Origin: Monarcha castaneiventris obscurior
Taxonomy: Eukaryota; Chordata; Aves; Passeriformes; Monarchidae
DNA length: 64,000 nucleotides
Assembly (NCBI GenBank): GCA_026261815.1
Contig: JAMPIT010000481.1
Span: 2,851,501 to 2,915,500 of the forward strand
Direction of reading: 5' to 3'
Under the pieces are notes generated by a model that saw only the letters and a program-made list of their open reading frames with translations, did no database searches and was not told where the DNA came from. Positions 1-11,800 of this stretch are shown piece by piece. Within the stretch, counting starts at the first letter, position 1, and each line of letters opens with the position of its first letter. The translations under genes and the position numbers were made by a program.

Positions 1-68
1 AGTTTGACTTTGCATCTTGAAATGTCTCAGAACAGAAGTACTGAGTTCACCTTTCCCCTTGTTCTCAG

Positions 69-226
69 AGGATGTGTCTGATCTCACACCTCTGCCGGTT
101 CCACCCGCAGCCTGCACGCTGCCAGTGCCTTCGGAACACACCCAGCAGCCTCAGTCCCCTGCAGAATCAGGCTGGAAATGTTTAATTCCATCATCTTCTG
201 AAACCTTCATAGTCTTTCCATGGTAA
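69..226 (+). CDS. candidate terminal coding exon, unknown gene
   Basis: Seen: a pyrimidine-rich tract ending in CAG at 66-68 is followed by an open frame of about 52 codons ending in TAA at 224-226. The frame is Pro/Ser-rich (near its start EDVSDLTPLPVPPA) and clearly more GC-rich than the AT-rich DNA after it. A variant poly(A) signal ATTAAA lies about 80 bases after the stop. The first codon is split, so an upstream exon would have to supply one base; it would lie outside the window. I do not recognise the protein. It could equally be a chance open frame. ZNF831, the expected left-hand neighbour, should run on the other strand. Confidence 0.22.
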
Positions 227-2900
227 CATCTCAAATTCTGACTTTGGGAAATCTTGCTGCTTGGTGCAAGTCATTGTTCTGAAGTTTTGCCCTTCTTCCT
301 GTGCTATTAAAGTACAAAGCCACTAGAAACCTGCTGGGGGAAATTTCTTGTACCATATCCTAAGGACAAATATTTTTGACACTTACTTCCACCATTGTGT
401 AATATCAGCAAAACTGTTTAGGTTGGGCTTTTTTAAACAATTATTTCTATAAATACTGTGCCAGAACACAGTATTAAAATCTTTTAGGAAGAATGGGATC
501 TGCTTTACCTTTCCTTTGTCCCAGAATAGCAGCAACTGGTTTGATCGTTATTATGCAGTTTTCTATATTTTTTATTCTCCTTTTCTTGAATATCCATAAA
601 TTAAAACATTCCAAAGGCTTAAATCAGTAAAAATATTGTTACCTAAAATATATTTTAATGTGTAAGTAAACACTGCATTGGACTTTTTGACCTCTTCATG
701 CAATTTGTATCAAGAATATTTCCTATTCTACTTCTTACACTGCTACTTTTCTCAGCTCCAGCCATAAGAAATGCTTTCTAGTTTAATATATGTCTCTAGT
801 TTAGATTTACATCACTATCTCTAAAAAGAAACATATCTAACATATCTGTTGGTTTTGTAACACTTTTGGTGACTTCACAATAAGGAAAAAATAGGATTTT
901 TAGTGCTTAAAATCCTCAAAGGATTTAGATTCTTTTATCCTTTCATCAAATTTGCTCCTGTGCATTTCCCATGTTAGGAAAGAGTTAACAACCTCCAGCC
1001 AGCAGACTGCAATCAACAGGTTGCTCTAACAGAAAAATAATAACCCTAATCCATCTTTTAAAGTTTAGGAGGTTGGACTAAATGATGAAAAAATACCGAT
1101 TAAAGCCCTGTGAAAAGCTGAAGTGGGGCCAGAACTGAAATGCTTTGTGTTTTAGAAAAAAAATCTTTCTCGTTGCTAAGTGAAAGAACCATCACAATAA
1201 AAAAATAAAAATTGTAACTTTAAAATTCCTGTCTTACCATCTAGAATTTTATTCTCTCTCTGTCCATAGAAAATGATAACAAAACACTTGCTAACCTTTA
1301 GGTGGCCAATTCACAGGCAGGTGGAGAGGTTCAGGTCCCTGGAATAGCGTTGAAACAAAAGAAGCATCCTGTTTTCTTTTTTCAGTGTCTTTCTCTTCTT
1401 CTTTTTTTTTTTTTAAGCATTTGAAAAGTGAAGGGTGGGTGGTGGGGTGTGTGCAGAGAGAGGAGGGGGTGAAGGCAGCCCACGCTGGTGTAGGAAGAGT
1501 TTTAATGGCCGATGCTAGGAATGTGGTTTGCCTGCTACAGTGTCTGCACTACTGCAGCTCTGTGTGTGGGCGTAAAGAAATGACACGACTGGGTTTCAAA
1601 CCATTACACTGAAGATTTGCAAACAGTTAAAAAAAAAAAAAAACACACAACCCCATCAGGCACAAATGAAAATTATTACTTTTCTCCTTTTATCTTTTTC
1701 TAAGGTTTTTTTGTTGTTTTGTTTTAACTTAGCAGATGTAATCTAGTCAAGTTTCTTCCTCAGCCTCTAAAGGAAAAAAGGTAAATTGAGTATTTAGGAA
1801 GGTTTTGTATTTTATATGGTGTGAATATTTTGTTATAATTTTTGCTGCTATTTTTTAATTAATCTACAAGAGCTTGTGTTCCTGAAGGGTATCCAGATTT
1901 GCACAGTGAAAGTCTTCAGAGGACTCCTATATTTCTGCTTTGGAACATGCCAGATAGGTGCCTAAATCTTGGTAGCACCAAGTAGCAGAGTACAACAGAC
2001 AGAGCAGCGACTCCACAACTGGCCAGGCAGGACATCTGAGCCCAGGAATATCCATAGAATATTCCACAAAACACAGCCAAAAAAACCAGGACATGCTGGC
2101 AGCCCACTCTTGTTCAGTAGTCCAGCAACACCTCAGGTTTACTGATCTAAATTGGGCAGAAAACAGACTTGAATGTTTGTTCATTCTGGAGACCAACAGG
2201 AGTGAGACAAAGGGGCTGTTCCCTGGCATATCATGGGGAATGAGAGGAAAATGGTATTTCAGCCGATATAAAAGTGCTGACACAAGTGACAGTGACTATA
2301 AACAGTTATGAACACACTGTTGTTGGGAGGGACAGGTGGAAGGGTTTTGTCAGACAAGCAAGAACACTTCTCAAACCTATTTTTTACCACAAAGAGTGAA
2401 AGACAGACAAAACAGTTTTAGAAAGGAACTTGAAAACTTCAAGGGATCTTTATTACTTGACTGCTCCATGATAGTAAGATAACATTTGATAAATGTGTAT
2501 CTTCAAGTACGTTGAGAAGAGACAGCCAGGTTGAAAATCTTGTGCTTGGACAGAAGGCATGTGCACTCTGCAGTGCAGGGGTTTAGGTGTCTGTCTTTGC
2601 AAATATTCCAGTGAGCCCCAAATCAAGCAGGATTTCTGTTGCCTTTGGTGTTGTGCTGCCAGTGAAAAGCAGAGCAGCTGGATGCACAGAGAGAAGGGCA
2701 GGGGAAGAGAGGAGGCACTGGGTGATGCCCCTGTTGCTGTTCAGAGCAGGGTACCCCAGCAGTGCCCCCTCTCCCAGGGCTGAGGAGCCAGAGCTGAATG
2801 TTAAACCAGCACAACTCAGTGGGAATAAAACCAGCAGGACTGGGCTTGAGGGCTCCAGACTGCTAATCCCAAACTTTGACAAAGACTGATAAAGGAGTTA
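227..2900. other. gene-poor AT-rich stretch
   Basis: No gene can be supported here. The DNA is AT-rich with homopolymer runs (T run near 1400, A run near 1630). Open frames of 60-120 codons occur on both strands, for example around 1916-2311 and 2583-2889. They overlap each other, lack convincing splice sites or codon bias, and look like chance frames. Confidence 0.5.
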
Positions 2901-2976
2901 AACAGTGAATGAAAAACAATCCTCAGTTCTGTGTCTGTCTGGTAAAATTCTCTCAGTTATTGCCATTGTTACACAG

Positions 2977-3125
2977 CAGTACAGCCTGACTTGGTACAAA
3001 GTGGGGTCTGGCTACTGGCCACAGGAGAAACTTAAATTCTTCTTCCATGTATGCACTAACAGCCAAGATCAGCTCCAGGAAAAATTTGTGCGAGAAATTT
3101 TTGTGGCCTCAGCTGATACAGAAAA
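2977..3125 (+). CDS. weak candidate internal exon
   Basis: Seen: an acceptor-like tract ends in ACACAG at 2971-2976. A 149-base open segment follows (49 codons plus two bases) and meets a donor-like AA|GTGAAT. The encoded peptide is rich in Phe, Gln, Glu and Lys and contains SLTWYKVGSGYWP. I do not recognise it. The exon would end in phase 2, which does not fit the next candidate exon at 4914 (phase 0). If real, at least one exon is missing between them. An open stretch this short is not rare by chance. Confidence 0.15.
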
Positions 3126-3249
3126 GTGAATGTCTGGAGAGACAAGAAATCTGGCTCACATCAGGGCTCCATTCATGCAGACCGAGTGCCATTGCACAAC
3201 CTGATGTAGTTTGCAAGTTGGCATTGCTTAAATCAGTTCAGTAAAACTG

Positions 3250-4900
3250 GTTGTTTTCCTGGCATTGTAAACTTTTTCTGTGTGGATAGAAGTAAAAAAA
3301 ATAAGAACCACAACTTTTTTTATTACTCTGTCTTTCTCTAAACCCTTAAGCTTTGTGTTCTGTCTGCTCAATGAAGACCCTTTTTGCCCACTTAATCACC
3401 ATGCATTTTTAATGAGTGGTATCAGCTCAATCTTTAATTATCATTCATAGTTTTTTAAAAAATTAGTCTTCTTGACTCAGTTTGAAAAATGTAGTAACAA
3501 AATACACATCCTGAAGCAGTAATTCTCAAAGGCGTATGTGTTGCTCATTTTTGTCTCAATATGCCATGGACATCTATTTCCTGACCCTGTAGCTGTTGTA
3601 TTTCCAAGTAACCATTTCTCCATGGTTTTGGTGACTTTGCTGCAGGTGAAGTAGCACCTGGAATGTCTAAATGCACCTAATCCTCCTCTGAGGACTAATC
3701 TCCATGAAGAACCATTGTGTAATATGGATATTGGTTATCACAAGTACCAACATTTCTTTTATAGACATGAACTTTTAAGTTCAAATGTACAGAAATCATG
3801 GTTGCCTACACATCTTTCATTTGATCATTTCCAGCGTGGTACTTAAGATGACTTTTTCCCCAAAGATCAGTTTTGTGAATTGATAGAATTTCTTTAAGCA
3901 ATATTAAAAATCTGGAAAAAATTTGAATATAGAAAAGTATTCCAAAAAAACCCATTCTTTTCAACTGGACAGCCAACTACTGCCCTCCTATCAACATTGC
4001 ATAACAACTACTAAGATTCATCTGGCACTTTATTCTGTTTGTTGAGCCAGCAAGCACTACCACCCAAAGAGGAGTGTAGCCCTCACAAACTGGTCAGGCC
4101 TTACCAAGAGAAAAAACCTTAAAGACAAAAATGTGCTTAAACAGCAAAAGGGAGAGACAAAGCTTCATTAGAAGCCAACATGGGTCTCCTTGCCAAAAAA
4201 GTCAGTTCAAGGAAAATTAAAACAGAAGGCAAAAGCAATGGGTCCCACAGGGAAAAGACTCAAAGGCTGCTGAAAAAATGCTAAGGCAGCCACAAAACTG
4301 AAAAGGTTCAGCTGGTTGCAGACACAACCTCAGTGTTTCACTAAGAATTGAATTTTTCCTTTAAAGTGCTTGGGTTCTTTCCACAGCCCAACAGCAGAGC
4401 TGGACAGGCAGACACCCACCCAAAGGAGAAATAAAAAAAAGGGGGGAAAAGTCCAGCCTCAAACCATCTTCCATTAAAATCTGACAGACCTTTTTTCCAA
4501 ACTTAGGTTTAATGTGTGTTAGGTAAGGCACTAAATGCTGAATCATCACACAGTTCGATTTGGGGGTTTATTTGTTTTGGGTTTTTAGTATTAATTCACC
4601 ATAAGCAGTTATGGAGAAGGGTTGTTTTATGGACTAATGTACAAGGATAGCCTACAATCCAAGACAAATCTCGGACATCAGAGAGAAAAAACAGATGTGT
4701 GAGTCCAGCTTTGCTCCTAAAGTGTCAGGTGGGAATGAAGAGCTCCAATTCCTCCTCCTCCTTGCTCAAATCTTCCTTTTGCTGACAGTTGAAAGGTTAA
4801 AAAGCAGAGGATGTTACGGCACCTCTTGCACAAAAGAGATGTTTTGCAGGAGGAATAGGAAGGGTCTTTCCAGGCCTTATAGATTGCAGGATTAATGAGC
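3250..4900. other. gene-poor AT-rich stretch
   Basis: I see nothing that can be supported as a gene, RNA or mobile element in this stretch. It is AT-rich with several A and T runs. The few short open frames show no coding signature. Confidence 0.5.
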
Positions 4901-4913
4901 TGTAGGTTTTCAG

Positions 4914-5280
4914 GCATATCACATCAAAAACATGAGTAATTACCACTATGACACACTTAGAAGCAATGTAGCTTTCAGAGGAACAGTTGCTCCAACTCGA
5001 AAAGGCAACAAGGTTCAGTGGTTTGTACGTGCACACAAACTACAGATGTATTCATTTTTCCATCTGTTTCTTATTTGTCACAGAAAAACAGATAACTCAG
5101 AACGACTGACAGTAGTCAGAAATGTTCTAAAGCACAATAACCTTAATGTGTTTTACAGAGAGAGAGAATAGAATTTGACAGGGTCATTGATCGCTTGAAC
5201 CAACTCAGATCCATGTCAAAACCAGTAAAAGGAAGCATCAGGAACTATAAATATGGAAACACAGAATTCCCATCACTGTG
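4914..5280 (+). CDS. candidate two-exon 3' end of an unknown gene
   Basis: Seen: exon 4914-5012 follows a TTTTCAG acceptor and ends CAACAAG|GTTCAG (99 bases, 33 codons, phase 0 at both ends). Exon 5159-5280 follows GTGTTTTACAG and ends in TGA at 5278-5280. The phases match, so the joined frame stays open. AATAAA lies 22 bases after the stop (5302-5307). The C-terminal part reads like an ordinary soluble helical protein, with RVIDRLNQLRSM and then NYKYGNTEFPSL at the end. I do not recognise the family and found no upstream exon that fits. Reading on through the short intron instead gives a stop near 5170. It is a plausible 3' end, but the evidence is only splice consensus, phase and a poly(A) signal. 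Confidence 0.28.
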
Positions 5281-5301
5281 ACCCCCAGCCAGCTGCAGTC
5301 A

Positions 5302-5307
5302 CCAATA
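5302..5307 (+). other. poly(A) signal AATAAA after the candidate exon
   Basis: AATAAA lies 22 bases downstream of the TGA that closes the candidate exon at 5159-5280. It is meaningful only if that exon is real. Confidence 0.25.
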
Positions 5308-5309
5308 AA

Positions 5310-8300
5310 CCCACAGTCCACACCATTCAGACAACTCAATTTATGTATGTTTTTTTATTTTCCCCCGAAGTTTCTATGTAGTTTTTTCCCAACATGTTTT
5401 CAAGGAACCCTACACTCCTGTAGCTTAGTATCCAGCTCTTTATTGCTACTGACACACCAACATTTAGGATTTTGAACCAAGTGATACACTGTCCTTCCCA
5501 TTATGAAGGGATCTTCACTTACACCATAAGCTGGATAGAGTTAAAATGAGACCCTTCTTGAAAGTTCAGCTCTTCTAAAATGCCTGTGAGAAATTTGCCA
5601 ATTAACTCTTCTATCTATTAATTTTATTAATTACTTTACATGTCAATATTCAATTATGCCATATGCTATCCACTGAAAAATAGCCCTGTAATCTTACTGG
5701 TGTCTTCTCTGTCACAATGCCACCCTTATGTTATCTTTGAACATTGTTGAGTTCCTCTGACAAACAATATTTTGTGAATTTTGTGAGAGCTGCCAGCTAA
5801 ATTTCAAATGATAACAATTAGGTTGCAGTTGCACACTCATTGTATCTGTGTCATACTTTTATCTAACATTTATACAGATTTTCACTGGGACAAGAGGTGC
5901 AATATAGAAATATAAATATGAACACTGAAATTTAGGATGCACTGCAGGGAACAAGAGCTCTTCAACACCTGGGGGTGCCATGCTGGTGCCCCCTGTGCCC
6001 ACACCGAGCTCATGTGGAGCACGAGACACATCCACACTGCAAAGCACCAGGGCAGGCTCAGATCTGGCACTTTGCCTCTCATCCTGAGGTCTGAGAAGCT
6101 CTTCCACGTTCCATACAACACTCACCTGTTCCAGGAGTGCCCCAGGAGGGTTCCAGTTCTTATCTCAAGCTTTAAGGCTGCAATTCTTACCCTGAATGCC
6201 TCAGGCATGGATAACTGCAGGATAAAGGCCGGGAGTGGTCATGTGAAAGAGCACCCCTGGCAGAGTGAAGTTTATTATTGCCCTGGACTTGGATTTCAGT
6301 TGTCTATCATGGTGAGAGGTATTTCTGTCCCTCTCTCCTTTGGGTCTCATGGAGCTTTGCTTTTATCTGTCGTCAAGGAAACACCAGGGTTTTTTCCCTC
6401 TTGCTCATTAATGTCTGCATTTGTGTTTCCATAGCTACAAAGGAACCTTAGTGTTTTAAAATAGCAGTAATTGGATTACCATGACTTTTTCAAATTTATT
6501 GACACCATTAATGGCTTCGATTTTCAAAAGCAGACACCAAAATTGTATCAGCAGTTTTTCAGCTGTTAACGTGTTATCTCCTTGTCCTGAAATCCTGGGT
6601 ACATGCTCAGAAAAGTGCTCAGCATCCAGACACTCACTGCAGCCAGACTCAGGCTCCATACGTGGTGCTCTGAAATGACTGAAAATAGTCTGCTCTTTAC
6701 TTGGATTAATTTTAATTTCTGATGGTCTCCTGCAAAGGAGTGCACAGGTTCTGTTGTGAATCTGCTTGGTATTAGCATCTTACAGATCCTTTGTAAATGT
6801 GACCCCAGTAGAATAATCTGGAAGAATTTTTACAGCCAAGGATCTGGGCAACTCAGGATGCAGGAACATGGGAAAAGCACAAAGAATTGAAAGTACCAGC
6901 ATTGCTAACAACTGGAATCACTTAGCAGGGACATAATTCATGTTTCCTTAAGACAAAAAGTGACACTCCTACACTGTCTGTGGCTCTGTGCACCCTCCTA
7001 CCACCCAGAAATTGTTCCTGTGCCATCTTCTAGCACTTTTCATTTACTTGTTACCATTTACTTGCCTATTTCAGGTGCCCAAAAAGCACCCTACGTGCAT
7101 ATTCTGTACCCTTACCCTTTCTTTCCAGTCCCTCCTGGCCTCAGCCTCAGCAGAGGACAGAAATCAGCTGAATTCTCTGTGTGGATGTCCAGCAGCAATG
7201 TCACCACTCTGTGCTGAGCCCCAGCCAGAGATACACACCAATGCCACAGTGGAACTGGACTAAAATTACCCAACAATTTAAAAAGTTGTAAGAGGTGGAC
7301 AGACAGAACATCCAGATACCACCTATTGTTTTAGAAAAACAAGCTCAAGAGAGTCACCAACCTAAAATCTAGGCATAGCAAAAAGGTGACAAGTGGCTAA
7401 ACGCAAGTAAGTGTGAACAAGGAAGTCTCTTTAATCTAAAATATTAGTTCCTATTTTTCCTAATGGATTTCTGTGCATCCTTGAGGCTTAGACATTCTAT
7501 TACCATAGAAACAGTATCCTGTGTCTCTGAGGAGCTGCTGTAGCTGTGTGCTGTTATGGAAACAGTCATCTCAACAGCTCAACTCATGTCTATATTTCAG
7601 TGATTGTGTTTGTAAAGATCCATTGCTAAATTATCCTGCAGGATTCATTTTAATAAAAACTAAATCTCTGAAGTACTGGGCAATTTAATAAACTCCTCAA
7701 GGCTCCTCCAAATTAAAAATACAGCAATGGAAAAAAAAAATACATTAGAATTACCAAGCCCTTTCAATACTTAGCAACCTCTCCCAAACCCTACCATCAG
7801 CAAAGGTTTGGGGGAAAAGATGGGTCTGTCCTCCCCAACAATTATTAGTAAAACTACTTCAGGAAAGCAAATTTTTATGTTGTGTTCTGTGCAAGGACTC
7901 ACTCACACACCCATCCTATGTGCCAGCAGAGAAATGAAATTCAAAACATAAGAAGGTACAGGGAGAAAATGTGGCTCACATGACTGAACTGTGAATTCTT
8001 AAATTTTAATTCCAGGTGAACCATTCTTTTGTCTCAGAAAAGCCATCCAAGACAGATTTCTGAAAAGATAACATGTGAGTTGGAAGCTCAACTCCCACTA
8101 ATTTTTTCCTGGGAATTGAGTCCTTAGCTGATCCTAGAAAATCTCCTCAACATTTTCATATTTGTAACATCTCAGATACTACTACTTATGTATTTTACTA
8201 GAGTTCTGTGGGCATGAGTATTTTGTATTTTCTTGAATAAAGCCATCAAAGAATCAGGAACACAATGATAAGATGCTATTTGGGTTAATGGTCAGCTGTA

Positions 8301-8390
8301 AAGAGCTTCCTGCCTAATTACATAGATTTTTCTACTTAGTTACTGCAACTTAAGACTGTAACTTCACACTTTTTATCTTTTTTTTTTTTT
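5310..8390. other. gene-poor stretch with unsupported open frames
   Basis: The longest item is an ATG-initiated 165-codon plus-strand frame at 5937-6434. It overlaps a minus-strand frame of similar quality. It shows no domain, no recognisable motif and no clear codon bias. The segment around 5930-6130 is more GC-rich than its flanks and may be an old, unrecognised repeat or exon. Nothing else can be supported. Confidence 0.4.
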
Positions 8391-8397
8391 AAACCAA

Positions 8398-8440
8398 AAT
8401 CATCCACACCAAGAAGGCCCTTTCCAACACAAACCATCCT
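8398..8440 (+). mobile_element. possible ancient CR1 3' end fragment
   Basis: The stretch containing GGCCCTTTCCAACACAAACC resembles the CR1 3' terminal segment, whose usual form is close to GGTCCCTTCCAACCCAAACC. Only about 40 bases can be matched by eye, without the 8-bp terminal repeats, so this is a guess. Confidence 0.25.
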
Positions 8441-8709
8441 AATAAGGTTATATCCTTAATAACCAAGTACTGGTTATTAGGGCTTGTAAAGGGAACATTC
8501 CTAACACTGAATATCTGAATATCTCTGATTGCAGATAACACCTTCCCATGTATAAAGAAATCACCCAAACATAATGAATTTGTGTTATAATTCAAATACT
8601 TCCACTGAACTTCAGGGAAGCAGAGAAACAAAAGCTACTCAGAAAGGTGTCAGTTTTGAAACCCAGGTCTTTTCCTCTCTTGAGGGGGATGCAGTGATAC
8701 CTCAGCAAT

Positions 8710-8739
8710 ATCATCATCATCATCATCATCATCATCATC
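8710..8739 (+). repeat. (ATC)10 microsatellite
   Basis: Ten perfect ATC units are followed directly by a run of T. On the plus strand one frame gives a short poly-His tract, but no gene supports that reading. Confidence 0.95.
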
Positions 8740-8792
8740 TTTTTTTTTTTCCTTCAAAATACTAACAGCCTCTTTTATCAGCTTGGATTAAA

Positions 8793-8846
8793 ATATATAC
8801 TGAATACATATTTATATGTATGTATTTATGTGTATTCAGTATATAT
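8793..8846. repeat. 16-bp perfect inverted repeat (hairpin)
   Basis: The left arm 8793-8808 (ATATATACTGAATACA) is the exact reverse complement of the right arm 8831-8846. A 22-base AT-rich loop separates them, and one or two further pairs can form at its base. It could be a cruciform-prone site, a small non-autonomous element or a transcribed hairpin. No target-site duplication is obvious. Confidence 0.75.
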
Positions 8847-8849
8847 GAC

Positions 8850-11800
8850 ACTGAAACAATGAAACACACATTTTTAAAGGGAGCAGACATCGATTTCAGA
8901 GTAAGCAAATTAAATACGTTTTAGTTGTTGCTGATACTGCGTTGTCTCCAAGTTTTGTGATTAATGAAGCTTTGTGGAGGATTTTTATTAATATCATAAT
9001 TTTCCTTAGGAGTCTCTTTGCCTGCTGCTCCCCCCACTAATGGATCTGGCAGCACTGATCCCTGTGTGAGTCCCTCTGCTCAGGCAGTGTCCAGCTGCTC
9101 ACTGATATTTGTTTTTCCTGTTCCTATGCTACTCATCCCACTCTACATTTGGGATCCCCTGCCTTTGAAGACACAGAATGCACATCTTGATTAAAAAGAA
9201 GAGCTGTGCTCTTTAGCCTGCCTTTTACAGACCTTAATTTTCAATAATTACTGCTTTACAGTATTTTGTGTGTTTTGGAGAGCTCCTGTAAGCTCTGAAT
9301 TTTTCTTCAGTAGAAAGTGTATATAAAAATTCCTCTTATTTCTAAGCATGAAAACCAAACATTGACACTAAGAAGCTCAAACTCCATTTTTGCCATCTTA
9401 TTGATCATGAACCTGCTGGATAGTCTATTGAATCAGTGCACTAGAATTGATAGAAATATTATTTACTTGTGCAGCATTTTGGAAGTAGTTCTCAAATGAT
9501 TCGATTTAGAGAAAAAATAAATTGAGGCAGTTAGTTAGAAAGTGCTTCAATGTACATTATGCAAGACCTAGATATGAAAAACTACATTTTAAATGGTTGT
9601 TTTGTGAGAAGAGCAGTCAATGCTAAAACTACTTATTCCTTTTTATGATATTTTTAACTTCAGTTTGTAAGTTTGTAGCTGTCTGTTAACATTTTGGACT
9701 CTATACTCATGTAACAGAGAACATAAATACATTCTCAGGAGATAGATTAATCCAAACTGGCTTAATCATACTGGGATGAATTTGGTGATTTCTCAGTGCT
9801 TGGAATTTAACCTTTTCTTTCTTTATTTATACACGTGGCTTATTCCTTTAATTATTGCTGAAACACTAAGCTGCAGACAGCTTTGTTTCAGCATCACGTT
9901 AAGTCTAGGCAGTATGACAGTGAAAAAGCTGTTTTCTCCCAAAGGGCTCTCCAATTAATCATCCCTAATGAAGCTGCACTAATTAACAATAATGGGGGTG
10001 GTGGAAGGCCTAGAAGAGTCCGAGGGCTGAGTTCAGGCTGTGAGGATTTTTACTCATAGTCCTTCACAAATGCAATGCACCCAGGAGTGGTCTGTGAATG
10101 GATTTTTAGCAGCTCGTAAGTTTTTGTAATATTTACTAAATTCTTAGATCCTCTTCAAGTTGTTGCCTACATTTTACTGAAGTTTTCTTGGTCTGCATAT
10201 TGCAGGTTTGTACAGGCCTGTTAAATGTGTTTGGCTTTGGATCAGGACAGAATGTAGGGGAGTTCTTTTGCAGGACTTCCAAGATTATAAGTATTCCTAC
10301 ATATTCCTCTCACTTTCCTTAAGTGCTACAATATTTCACAGTTAAGTACATAAAAAAGCCCCCGTGGCCTGCAGTGTCAGACAATGGTCACAAGAAATGC
10401 AGATTCAGGCATTTTATCAAGCTGGACTCTGACAGTTTTGGTCACAGCATCTCATGGCCTGTGATTTTTCCTATATGGAATCTATGATTTTTATATTAAT
10501 GAAGATTTTATGGAGTCTGCTTACTTTAAAGTTTAATTTATTTATTACAAAATATCATGAAAGAAAATATTTTTGTCCCAATTGTGCATGAAGAGTATTC
10601 TGTTACTTTATTTGCATGGAAGATCCTTGCATTATGTTTCCATCTTAAACTCTCCTATTAGATTAATATTTATATTCCTTTTTCTTTTATAGTTTATCCC
10701 TTAGGTTGGATGAAATAAACTCATGAGAAGGCTGTTTGGAAAAGAGAAGTATTTTCAGTGAAGCTACAAACAGGAAACCACCACCACTGGCCAGATAAGA
10801 TATTAAAGATTTAAAACTGTCAGAGCACCTCATCCCCAGGAGGACAAGGATCATTTTCAGGTGCAGTTTTTGACTTTCATGCTCGCTGTTTCCCTGTGGG
10901 TTGACAGCCCTGTCCAAACACCAGCATTTCTTCTCAGCTTGGGGTTGGGAATTCCTTCTGTCAGGCCTGGCTGAGAAGGCTGGGACTGAGCCTTAAGTTG
11001 CTGTTCCTAGTAAAGATCTGAGGACTGTGGTCCCAGAGAGGAGCTCTTGTATTCTCCATTGCTGAGACTGAATCCTCCCCCTCCCAAAGAGGTGACAAAT
11101 ACAATCCCAGCACTAAGGAAAGCAGAAATACTCTTAAATCCAGGATCCACCTGTTCTCTGGCCCAAAAACTTTGAATAAAAATGATTTAATGGCTTGCCT
11201 TCACCAGAGCTGTGGTGGTCAGCCACTGGCAGATGGAAGCCTATGTGTCTCAAGACTGTTTCTAATTGATCTGATAATTGCCTTGGTGATAGTTAAGATG
11301 TCAGCACTGATGACTAAGTGGCCACTTTCATGCAGTACTTTGTGTGTGAAGAATTGACAACTTTTATTTCCTGGCTGTGGTTTCTTTAAACCATGCCCAA
11401 AGATAGCTGATGGAGCACAAGATTTCTGAAACAAAGAGCTTGGTGTAAACTTTGGACATGGGAGCAAGGTTTGAAGACCATGAGTTATGTCTGTGATTTA
11501 ATATGTAATTCTGACCACAACCTGTTGGTCGCCACTGGTTCTTCAGACTTTGCACTGAAAGATGCACCCAACAAATGTTTGAGAGCATGGTGTTTTTATA
11601 AGAACTGTTGTCATCTTTTGAATTACACAAGGATCACTAGGGGAGAAATATGATTATCTCCAAACAACACAAAATCATCAACATTTCCAAAGTACTTTAA
11701 AATTTGTGGTTTTGTCTTTAATTGTGCTGTTACTGTGCTTGCTCATGAGTTGTGGGTGATAACATGTGATTATCATCTGCCTACTTGATCACATGCACAT

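Noticed and set aside
5937..6434. ATG-initiated 165-codon plus-strand open frame
   Set aside because: It has no domain, signal or transmembrane pattern, competes with overlapping minus-strand frames at 5859-6125, and shows no splice or poly(A) context.
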